Below, piece by piece: positions 5,770 through 12,454 of a DNA stretch of 13,777 nt (positions within the stretch are counted from its first letter, which is position 1; each line of letters starts with the position of its first letter). Made by a program: the position numbers and the translations under genes. The DNA comes from Frankiales bacterium (GTDB lineage Bacteria > Actinomycetota > Actinomycetes > Mycobacteriales > SCTD01), in contig JAOPVD010000318.1 of NCBI GenBank assembly GCA_025966295.1, positions 1 to 13,777 on the forward strand, written 5' to 3'. A model generated the notes under the pieces. That model was not told the origin of the DNA. It ran no database searches and saw only the letters and a program-made list of their open reading frames with translations.

Positions 5770-7602
5770 GTGGCAGTCGCAGACAAGCCCGCCCGCGGCG
5801 TGGACCTGGCGCAGGTCCTGCCGGTGACCGCAGTCCTGCTGACCTTGGGGGCAGCAGTCCTGGTCGGGTGCGTGCTCTACCGCCGCGGCCGCCTGCCGGT
5901 CGTGGACCGGGTCGCCGACTGGGCCGCCCGCGAGTCCGGCCTGCCGGCCTGGGCGGCGATCCCGGCGCTGGTGAGCTCGCTGTCGCTGCTCACCGCCGGC
6001 TTCGGCTTCTACTGGGACGTCGCGGTGCACATCGACAACGGCCGCGACTCCTCGCCGTTCGGCACCCCGGCGCACTGGCCGATCGTGCTCGGCCTGTGCG
6101 GCCTGGCGCTCGCCGGGATCCTCGCCATCACGCTGGACAAGAACACCGACGGCGGCGCTGCTGTGCACCTGCCCGGCGGCCTGCAGTGCTCGCTCGGCGC
6201 CGTCCTCGTCCTGCTCTGCGGCTCGGTCAGCCTGGCCGGCTTCCCGCTCGACGACCTGTGGCACAACGCCTTCGGGCAGGACGTGACGCTGTGGAGCCCC
6301 ACCCACATCCAGATGATCGGCGGCGCCTCGCTCACCACCCTGGCCACCTGGGTGCTCATCGAGGAGGGCCGCCGGCGCGGCGGCACCGTGGGCTCGCGCA
6401 CCCTGGTCGCGCGCCTGATGCGCCCGTCCGCGCTGAGCATGGCCGGCGCGTTCCTCATCGGGCTGTCGACGCTCCAGGACGAGTTCGACATGGGCGTGCC
6501 GCAGTTCAACGCGGTCTACCACCCGATCCTCATCGCGCTCGCCGCCGGCATCGGCCTCACCGCCGCGCGGGTCCGGATCGGTCCCGGCGGCGCACTCAAG
6601 GCGGTGCTGTTCTTCCTGCTGGTGCGCGGCGTGTGGGCGCTGGTCATCGGCGCCGGCTTCGGCCTGACCTCTCCGCACATGCCGCTGTACCTCGCCGAGG
6701 CGCTGTTGGTCGAAGGCACCGCGCTGCTGGTCGCACCGAACCGCCAGATCCGCTTCGGGGCCGTTGCCGGCGCGCTGATCGGCACGGTCGGGATGGCGGC
6801 GGAGTACGCCTACAGCCAGGTCGGCTTCCCGCTTCCCTGGCAGGGCGTCATCTTCCCCGAGGCGTACGTGCTGGCCTTCATCGCGGCGGTGTCCGGCGGC
6901 GTGCTCGGCGCGCTCATCGGCCGCGCGCTGCTGCCGGAGCAGGCGCCACGGGCGGCCACCCCACGGCTGGCCGCCGGGCTGGCGTTCGCCGGCGCCCTCG
7001 CCGTCATCGCGGTGGCGCTGCCGATCGGCTCCAACACCGGCTACCAGGCCGCTGTCACGGTCACCCCGGCCGGTCCGCACACCGCCGATCTGCTGGTGAA
7101 GCTCGACCCGCCGTCGATGGCGGACGACGTCGCGTGGTTCAACGTCACGTCCTGGCAGGGCGGCGACCTGGTCGGCGGCACCGGCCTGCAGATCACCCCG
7201 ATGCAGAAGGTCTCGGACGGCGTCTACCGCACCGCGCACCCGGTGCCGGTCGACGGCGACTACAAGTCGGTGCTGCGCCTCGCCACCTCCAGGGCCCAGC
7301 AGGCGGTGCCGGTCTACCTGCCGGAGGACAAGGCGATCCCGGCCGAGCTGGTGCCGGCCGCGCCGCACTTCGTGCGGTCGTTCGTGCCCGACCAGACGAT
7401 CCTGCAGCGCGAGGCGGTCGGCGGCTCCGACACCCTCAAGTCCATCGCGTACGCCGTCCTGGGCCTGCTGGCGCTGCTGTGGATCGCGACTCTTTCGCTG
7501 GGGCTGCGGCGGCTCGACCGCAGCGCCGCCCACGACCTGTCGCCGCTCACCATCGGCCTGCTCCGGCCGGCCCGCCGTACCCCCGCGGGGGCCTCGGCAT
7601 GA
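5770..7602 (+). CDS. polytopic membrane protein with conserved-looking His/Asp sites and extracytoplasmic C-terminal domain
   Basis: 610 residues from GTG 5770, with AAGGGAG (5757-5763) 6 bases upstream. About ten to eleven hydrophobic helices span residues 15-420. Loops or helix ends carry acidic/His clusters: D83, H87, D89 and H102; then D161, D162, H165 and H179 (DDLWHNAFG...SPTHIQM); then D237, D240 and H251; plus H303 and E345. Residues 424-550 form a soluble beta-rich segment (AVTVTPAGPHTADLLVKLDP, DGVYRTAHPVPVDGDYKSVL), somewhat like FixH/YtkA-type extracytoplasmic domains. One last helix (556-577) and a basic tail end it. No transporter family is recognised; a membrane metal-binding or redox role is an inference. 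The stop overlaps the monooxygenase start (ATGA), so the two are coupled. Confidence 0.85.
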   Translation: MAVADKPARGVDLAQVLPVTAVLLTLGAAVLVGCVLYRRGRLPVVDRVADWAARESGLPAWAAIPALVSSLSLLTAGFGFYWDVAVHIDNGRDSSPFGTPAHWPIVLGLCGLALAGILAITLDKNTDGGAAVHLPGGLQCSLGAVLVLLCGSVSLAGFPLDDLWHNAFGQDVTLWSPTHIQMIGGASLTTLATWVLIEEGRRRGGTVGSRTLVARLMRPSALSMAGAFLIGLSTLQDEFDMGVPQFNAVYHPILIALAAGIGLTAARVRIGPGGALKAVLFFLLVRGVWALVIGAGFGLTSPHMPLYLAEALLVEGTALLVAPNRQIRFGAVAGALIGTVGMAAEYAYSQVGFPLPWQGVIFPEAYVLAFIAAVSGGVLGALIGRALLPEQAPRAATPRLAAGLAFAGALAVIAVALPIGSNTGYQAAVTVTPAGPHTADLLVKLDPPSMADDVAWFNVTSWQGGDLVGGTGLQITPMQKVSDGVYRTAHPVPVDGDYKSVLRLATSRAQQAVPVYLPEDKAIPAELVPAAPHFVRSFVPDQTILQREAVGGSDTLKSIAYAVLGLLALLWIATLSLGLRRLDRSAAHDLSPLTIGLLRPARRTPAGASA

Positions 7603-9107
7603 CCCTGCCCGTCCACGTCTCCGTCGCGGTCATCGGCTCCGGCTTCGCCGGCCTCGGTACGGCGATCTGCCTCAAGCAGGCCGGTCGGCACGACTTCGTC
7701 GTGCTCGAGCGGGCATCCGACGTGGGCGGCACCTGGCGCGACAACAGCTATCCCGGGTGCGCGTGCGACGTGCCGTCGCACCTGTACTCGTTCTCCTTCG
7801 CGCCCAACCCGAGCTGGTCGCGGAGCTTCAGCCCACAGCCCGAGATCCAGGCCTACCTGCGCCGCACCGCGCGCGCGTCCGGTGTGCTGCCGCACGTGCA
7901 GTTCGACACCGAGCTGCTGGACGCCAGCTGGCAGCCCGAACAGCAGCGGTGGCAGCTGTCCACCACCCGCGGGGAGCTCACCGCCGACGTGGTGGTGGTC
8001 GGCACCGGGCCGCTGTCGGAGCCGACCACGCCTGACCTCAAAGGGCTCTCGAGCTTCGAGGGCACGACCTTCCACTCCGCGCGCTGGGACCACAGCTGGT
8101 CGCCCAAGGGCCGCCGGGTCGCGGTCATCGGCACCGGTGCGTCGGCGATCCAGTTCGTGCCGCACCTACAGCCGGACGCCGCGCAGCTGGTGCTCTTCCA
8201 GCGCACGGCACCGTGGGTGCTGCCGCGCGTCGACCGCACCATCAGCCGGTTCGAGCAGCGGCTCTACGCCCGCCTACCGCTGCTGCAGAAGGCGGTGCGC
8301 GCCGCCATCTACTCGGGACGCGAGTCGCACCTGATCGGGTTCCGCTACAACCAGCGGCTGATGCGGCTGGCCGAGAAGCTGGCCACCAAGAACCTCGAGA
8401 AGCAGGTCGCCGACCCGGTGCTGCGCGCCAAGCTCACGCCGCAGTTCACCCTCGGCTGCAAGCGGGTGCTGCTGTCCAGCACCTACTACCGGGCGCTGGC
8501 CGCGCCGAACGCCGACGTCGTCACCGACCCGATCGTCGAGGTGGTCGCGAACGGCGTGGTCACCGAGGCCGCCGACGGCACCCGCAGCACGCACGAGGTC
8601 GACACCATCGTGTTCGGCACCGGCTTCCACGTCACCGATCCCCCGGTGGCGCAGCGGATCCGGGTCGGCGGCCGGTCGTTGGCCGAGCACTGGGCGACCG
8701 GCGGGATGCAGGCGCTGCACGGCCTGGCGGTGCACGGCTTCCCGAACCTGTTCTTCCTCGTCGGGCCCAACACCGGGCTCGGCCACAACTCCATCGTGCT
8801 CATGATCGAGGCGCAGATCGGGCACCTGCTCAAGGCCCTGGACGCCATGGACGCCGGCGGCTTCGGCCAGCTGGAGGCGCGGGCCGACGTGCAGGCCAGC
8901 TACAACGCCCGGCTGCAGCGTGAACTGGCCAAGACGGTGTGGAACCGGGGCGGCTGCCAGTCCTGGTACCTCGACGAGGCCGGCCGCAACACCACCCTGT
9001 GGCCGACGTTCACGTGGATCTTCCGGCGTGAGCTGGCCGACTTCTCGCTGGCCGAGTACGACGTGGCGCCCCGGCTCGGCCGTGGGGCGGCAACGCGCAG
9101 CGCGTAG
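7599..9107 (+). CDS. flavin-containing Baeyer-Villiger-type monooxygenase
   Basis: 502 residues from ATG 7599, overlapping the upstream stop as ATGA. FAD-binding Rossmann GSGFAG (13-18) is followed by the ERASDVGGTW segment (37-46) and YPGCACDVPS (51-60). The Baeyer-Villiger fingerprint (FxGxxxHxxxW[PD]) is intact: F153, G155, H159, W163, D164. The NADPH-binding Rossmann GTGASA lies at 178-183, then GTGFHVTDP (340-348) and GPNTGLGHNS (389-398). Length is normal for the EthA/FMO-like class, which inserts oxygen next to a ketone or oxidises N/S atoms using NADPH and O2. Substrate unknown. An uninterrupted frame extends far upstream through the membrane protein gene, but codons there match the other frame, so it is not used. 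Confidence 0.92.
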   Translation: MTLPVHVSVAVIGSGFAGLGTAICLKQAGRHDFVVLERASDVGGTWRDNSYPGCACDVPSHLYSFSFAPNPSWSRSFSPQPEIQAYLRRTARASGVLPHVQFDTELLDASWQPEQQRWQLSTTRGELTADVVVVGTGPLSEPTTPDLKGLSSFEGTTFHSARWDHSWSPKGRRVAVIGTGASAIQFVPHLQPDAAQLVLFQRTAPWVLPRVDRTISRFEQRLYARLPLLQKAVRAAIYSGRESHLIGFRYNQRLMRLAEKLATKNLEKQVADPVLRAKLTPQFTLGCKRVLLSSTYYRALAAPNADVVTDPIVEVVANGVVTEAADGTRSTHEVDTIVFGTGFHVTDPPVAQRIRVGGRSLAEHWATGGMQALHGLAVHGFPNLFFLVGPNTGLGHNSIVLMIEAQIGHLLKALDAMDAGGFGQLEARADVQASYNARLQRELAKTVWNRGGCQSWYLDEAGRNTTLWPTFTWIFRRELADFSLAEYDVAPRLGRGAATRSA

Positions 9108-9123
9108 CCCCGAGACCGCGGGG
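9108..9123 (+). terminator. hairpin after monooxygenase gene
   Basis: CCCCG, six-base loop, CGGGG, directly after the TAG stop. It is short and lacks a T-tract, so termination is only possible. Between here and the opposite inverted repeat at 9238 the sequence (9124-9237) shows no gene or other clear signal. Confidence 0.35.
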
Positions 9124-9237
9124 ACGACCGGACTCCCCCCTGCTGTCCGATCCGATCCCGGGGCGGCACGCAAGATCAGAGTCGAGCACCGGTGGCGGTC
9201 GCGAAGGACCCGCTTGGCGCCCCTCACTCCACGTTCG

Positions 9238-9259
9238 CGTTGGGCCGTCCGGCCCAACG
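9238..9259 (-). terminator. perfect inverted repeat ending the leftward operon
   Basis: CGTTGGGCCG-TC-CGGCCCAACG: 10-base perfect arms with a 2-base centre (about 9 base pairs and a 4-base loop). It abuts the stop codon of the lipoprotein gene (9262-9260). No U-tract follows, as is usual for high-GC actinobacterial terminators. It also faces the end of the monooxygenase operon and could stop transcripts from both sides. Confidence 0.65.
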
Positions 9260-9655
9260 TCAGTCGTCGCGGTCGCCCTCGTCGTCGCCGTGGTCTTTCC
9301 AACGGGGGCGCTTCTTGGAGGGCTTCGCCGGGGCGGGGGCCTTGGTCTGCACCGGCGCGACCGACGGGCTCGGGCTCGGCGTCGGGGCGGGGACGTCGGA
9401 CGCCACCATCGCCGCGGCCGCCAGCACCCGCGCGCCCCGTTCCCTGCTCACCGCGCCGGACTTGACCTGCGCCGCCACGTGGGCCTGCAGCGTCGCCACC
9501 GCGGTGCGCACCGCCGCACCGTCACCGGCCCGGGCCGCCGCGGCCACCGCCGCCGCGTCCTTCTTGAGGACGGCCTCCGCGCTGGCGCTCAGGTCCCCGC
9601 CGCCGCAGCCGGCCACGAGGACGAGGGCGAGCGGCAGGGCCAGCAGAGCCCTCAC
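9260..9655 (-). CDS. small lipoprotein with acidic tail
   Basis: 131 residues. A type II signal peptide starts MRALLALPLALVLVAGC, with lipobox VAGC and lipidated C17 followed by GGGD. The middle (22-90) is Ala-rich and helical (KKDAAAVAAAARAGDGAAV); then comes a Pro/Thr/Ser linker (92-110) and a charged tail (KKRPRWKDHGDDEGDRDD). GTG 9655 overlaps the kinase stop (GTGA), so translation is coupled to the membrane kinase gene. It is probably exported and tethered outside the membrane, where it might meet the kinase's short external tail; that link is inference. No family recognised. Confidence 0.82.
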   Translation of the reverse strand: MRALLALPLALVLVAGCGGGDLSASAEAVLKKDAAAVAAAARAGDGAAVRTAVATLQAHVAAQVKSGAVSRERGARVLAAAAMVASDVPAPTPSPSPSVAPVQTKAPAPAKPSKKRPRWKDHGDDEGDRDD

Positions 9656-10761
9656 CGGCTCACCGACTTCTCGAGCTCGGACAGGTGCTGGTCGAGCGGT
9701 GTCGGGGCGGCCGGCGAGGAGCCCGACCCGGCGGCCGAGAACGCCGCGATGACGACGAGTACGCCGGCGGCCCCGAGCGCGAGCCGGGCCACGGTGCCGC
9801 GGGTCATCTCGCGGACCAGCTCCGGCCAGTCGCGGCGCGCGGCCGGCTCCGGCCTCGGCACCACGCGGGCGACCCGGGTGCGGCCGAGCGGCCCGGTGGT
9901 CGGTCCCGCTGCGGCGAGCACCTGCGTGGCCTGCGGGTGCGAGAGCACCCGGGTGTGGGCCGGCTCCGGCACGACCTGGCCGCGGAGCAGCGCGCCCAGC
10001 TGCTCGGCGGTCGGACGGTCCTGCGGGGCGCGGGCGGTCATGGCCCGCAGCACCGCCGGGAACGGGGCCGGCAGCGTGTCGGGCACCTCGGGTTGCCGGT
10101 GCAGCCGCGCCAACGCGGTCTCGACCGGACCGCCGGTGTACTCCCGGCGACCGGTCAGGCACTCGAGGAGCACCAGCCCCAGGGCGTAGACATCGGCCGC
10201 CGGGGTCACCGGGTCACCGGTGACCTGCTCGGGTGACAGGTAGGGCGCCGTCCCGATCGTCAGCCCGGTGCCGGTGTGCCGGGCCCCGTCGACGATCCGG
10301 GCGATCCCGAAGTCGGCCAGCTTGGCGCCGGAAGCGCTCAGCAGGATGTTGGCCGGCTTCACGTCCCGGTGCACCACGCCGCGGCCGTGCACGTAGGCCA
10401 GCGCGTCGGCCAGCTCGGCGCCGACCTCGGCGACCCGCTCCGGGGTGAGGGAGCCGTCCAGGCAACAGGCCGCCAGCGTGGGCCCCTCGACCAGCTCCAT
10501 CACCAGGAAGGGCTGGCTGCCGTCGGTGGTGCCGGCGTCGTGCACGCTCACCAGACCGGGGTGCGAGAGCGACGCCAGGGTCTGCATCTCGGTGCGCGCG
10601 CGAGCCGCCGACTGTTCGTCGAGGTCCTCGCGGAACAGCTTCACCGCAACCACGCGGTCCAGGACGGTGTCGGTGGCCCGGCAGACCCGAGCCATCCCGC
10701 CAGTGCCGAGCACCGGTCCGACCTCGTAGCGCCCCCCACCGAGCGTCTGGACCGTGTGCAC
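9652..10761 (-). CDS. Ser/Thr protein kinase, PknB-type, single membrane helix
   Basis: 369 residues from GTG 10761, which has GGGGGAGGT 7 bases upstream. An earlier in-frame start (10869) would lie inside the asparaginase gene. The Hanks-type kinase domain (12-262) is complete: glycine loop GTGGMARV (19-26), lysine K41 (VAVKLF), catalytic HRDVKPAN (131-138), DFG (150-152) and SPE (176-178). A juxtamembrane region (263-324) is followed by one helix (about 325-343) and a short ~26-residue external tail. There are no PASTA repeats, unlike PknB proper, so it lacks the peptidoglycan sensor. Threonines in the activation loop (163-171) could be autophosphorylated. The gene follows the asparaginase after 55 bases and overlaps the lipoprotein gene. 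Substrates unknown. Confidence 0.93.
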   Translation of the reverse strand: MHTVQTLGGGRYEVGPVLGTGGMARVCRATDTVLDRVVAVKLFREDLDEQSAARARTEMQTLASLSHPGLVSVHDAGTTDGSQPFLVMELVEGPTLAACCLDGSLTPERVAEVGAELADALAYVHGRGVVHRDVKPANILLSASGAKLADFGIARIVDGARHTGTGLTIGTAPYLSPEQVTGDPVTPAADVYALGLVLLECLTGRREYTGGPVETALARLHRQPEVPDTLPAPFPAVLRAMTARAPQDRPTAEQLGALLRGQVVPEPAHTRVLSHPQATQVLAAAGPTTGPLGRTRVARVVPRPEPAARRDWPELVREMTRGTVARLALGAAGVLVVIAAFSAAGSGSSPAAPTPLDQHLSELEKSVSR

Positions 10762-10816
10762 GCTTGCCACCTCCCCCGTGCCCGAGGCCGTGACACCTCC
10801 GCGGGCTGGTGACGCG

Positions 10817-11764
10817 CTACCCACGCGCCGCGAGCTTTCCGGCGACCCGCACCTCACCGACCCGTACACCGCCGCCCAGCACGGGCGTGGCGGCGAGCTC
10901 GTCCAGGACCGGTGCGTCCACGCCCACGGCGCGCAGCGCGGCCACGAGGACCGGCGTACGCGCCCGTCCTGCCCCGTCCGTGATCTTCAGGGCGACAGCG
11001 GTTCCGTCGGACAGCGCGGCGGCGTAGACGCCCTCCGCGCCGTCCTTGGCGACCAGGCCGGGCACGCCCTGCATGAGCCGGGTGACGTCCCGTCCGGTGC
11101 CGCCGACGTGCCAGGGGTGCGCCCGCATCGCCGCGCCGGTGCGCCGCTCATGCTCGCCGCCCAGCACCAGGGCGCTGAATGCCCGGGCCAGGCCGGGCAG
11201 GGTGAGGGCGTGCTGCGGGGCGCCACAGCCGTCGACCGCGACGTGCCGGACGTGCTCGCCTGCGAGGCGCTCGACGCCGTGCAGGCAGGCGCGCTGCACC
11301 GGGTGCTCCACCCCCAGGTACGACGCCAGGTCCCAGCCGTTCGCGACGGTGGTGCGGAGCATGGCGGCGTGCTTGCCGGAGCAGTTCATGGTGAGGCGGG
11401 TGGCCGCGCCGCCGGCGCGCAGGATCTGGTGCCAGGCCTGCTCGGACAGGGGCGGCATCGGCGGGTTGCCGAGGGCGTCCTCCCCCAGCTCACCCAGCAT
11501 CGCGCGGACGACCTCGAGGTGCCCCGGCTCGCCGTTGTGCGAAGCGGTGGCCAGCGCCAGCTGCTCCTCGGAGGCGGGCTCCCAGCCGGCATCGAGCAGC
11601 GCGACGGCCTGCAGCGGCTTGTTGGACGAGCGCGGGAAGACCGGCCGCTCGAGGTCGCCGAGCCCGAGCGCGACGGAGCCGTCGGGGCGCAGCACGACGA
11701 CCGACCCGGTGTGGGTGCCCTCGACGTACCCCGAACGGACGACCTCAGCGAGGAGCGCGGTCAC
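10817..11764 (-). CDS. asparaginase, Asparaginase_II (Rhizobium etli AnsA/ReAV-like) class
   Basis: 315 residues, GTG start overlapping the rsiG stop (GTGA). It hydrolyses asparagine to aspartate and ammonia in the cytosol. Sequence signatures of the family are intact: RSSNKPLQA (45-53), TASHNGEPGH (73-82), NCSGKHAAML (127-136), DGCGAP (178-183) and ALKITDG (258-264). In the R. etli enzyme two Ser-Lys pairs form the active site and two Cys plus a Lys bind zinc. By motif, S46/K49, S75/K260 and C128/K131/C180 would correspond here; that mapping is mine and unaligned. No signal peptide. Why it is coupled to an anti-sigma gene is not evident. Confidence 0.92.
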   Translation of the reverse strand: MTALLAEVVRSGYVEGTHTGSVVVLRPDGSVALGLGDLERPVFPRSSNKPLQAVALLDAGWEPASEEQLALATASHNGEPGHLEVVRAMLGELGEDALGNPPMPPLSEQAWHQILRAGGAATRLTMNCSGKHAAMLRTTVANGWDLASYLGVEHPVQRACLHGVERLAGEHVRHVAVDGCGAPQHALTLPGLARAFSALVLGGEHERRTGAAMRAHPWHVGGTGRDVTRLMQGVPGLVAKDGAEGVYAAALSDGTAVALKITDGAGRARTPVLVAALRAVGVDAPVLDELAATPVLGGGVRVGEVRVAGKLAARG

Positions 11765-12315
11765 GCCTCGTTCAACAGCGTGCTCACGTCGGCCTCACCG
11801 TCGCGGTACCGGCGGGTGATCTCGGCCTGGCAGGTGTCCATCACGGCCTGCACCTGGCGGCGCTTGGCCGACAGCGCCTGCTCCTCGTCGGACAGCACCC
11901 GCATCGCGTGGTGCAGCTCGTCGGTGGTGCGGGCCGCGGTGTCGGTGAGGTCGACGTCGGCCACCAGGGCCTCGACGTAGCGCCGGTGGCTGTCGACCCG
12001 GGACGGCTCGATGGTGACGTGCCGGCCCAGGCCGCGGGCGCCGGCCCGCGGCTCGTCCGCCAGGACGTTGGCGAGGTTGTCGACGACCGAGCCCTGCGCG
12101 CCGCCCTCCCGGTGGTTGAGCTCGGCCCGGATGATGTCCATCCGGCCCTGAACCAGGCGCCGGATGTAGGAGAGGTCGACCTCGTCCTGCTCGGCCTCAT
12201 CCCGGCTCGCGCGGACGTCCGCGAGAGGCGCCTCGCCGAGCCCCGCGAGGTAGTCCTCGGCGAGGACGCGGTCGATGCGGCGGGTGCCCTGCTGGGGCGT
12301 TCCGTCGGCGCTCAC
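11761..12315 (-). CDS. rsiG: RsiG-type c-di-GMP-binding anti-sigma factor
   Basis: 184 residues, helical and charged. It holds two full copies of the c-di-GMP signature E(X)3S(X)2R(X)3Q(X)3D: E45-S49-R52-Q56-D60 and E145-S149-R152-Q156-D160. The copies sit exactly 100 residues apart, one per arm of an antiparallel helical hairpin. In Streptomyces, RsiG bound to c-di-GMP holds the FliA-like sigma factor WhiG; in databases such proteins are often called aerial mycelium formation protein (AmfC). GTG 12315 is chosen because AGGAGG (12328-12323) lies 7 bases upstream; an ATG at 12354 is in frame but has no such site. It heads the leftward set and is divergent from the DUF4388 gene. No whiG/fliA gene is in the window. 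Confidence 0.93.
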   Translation of the reverse strand: MSADGTPQQGTRRIDRVLAEDYLAGLGEAPLADVRASRDEAEQDEVDLSYIRRLVQGRMDIIRAELNHREGGAQGSVVDNLANVLADEPRAGARGLGRHVTIEPSRVDSHRRYVEALVADVDLTDTAARTTDELHHAMRVLSDEEQALSAKRRQVQAVMDTCQAEITRRYRDGEADVSTLLNEA

Positions 12316-12322
12316 GGCCGGT

Positions 12323-12328
12323 CCTCCT
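12323..12328 (-). promoter_or_regulatory. ribosome binding site deciding the rsiG start
   Basis: A perfect AGGAGG on the minus strand, 7 bases before GTG 12315. It settles the start in favour of GTG over ATG 12354, which would place the site within the coding sequence. Confidence 0.8.
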
Positions 12329-12388
12329 ACTGTTGGTGACGCGTTCGTGACCATCGTGTCAGATTCTGAGTTCCGTTGGTCCGATCGG

Positions 12389-12415
12389 CTCAACAACTCC
12401 TTCCGTCCTGCCGAA
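12389..12415 (+). promoter_or_regulatory. FliA/WhiG-type promoter of the DUF4388 gene
   Basis: CTCAA (12389-12393), 16 bases, GCCGAA (12410-12415), matching the sigma28-type pattern described for motile actinobacteria (roughly CTCA(A/C), 15-17 bases, GCCGAA; quoted from memory). Transcription would start near 12422, giving a leader of about 33 bases to GTG 12455. Its placement next to the anti-sigma gene for that sigma class adds weight. Confidence 0.5.
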
Positions 12416-12454
12416 GGCAACTTGTACCGCCGAGACGACGAGAGGAGGGGGAGC

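Noticed and set aside
5440..7533. 697-residue open frame on the minus strand
   Set aside because: It lies opposite the membrane protein and the MerR gene, has Arg/Gln/His/Gly-rich low-complexity composition, and no domain. It is a GC-rich shadow.
5763..7598. 1114-residue reading that would fuse an upstream segment to the monooxygenase
   Set aside because: The added part is Arg/Pro/Ala-rich shadow of the membrane protein frame. The monooxygenase starts properly at ATG 7599 just ahead of its Rossmann motif.
11761..12354. Longer rsiG starting at ATG 12354
   Set aside because: It lacks a ribosome binding site, while GTG 12315 has a perfect AGGAGG at 7 bases. The added residues lack the family pattern.
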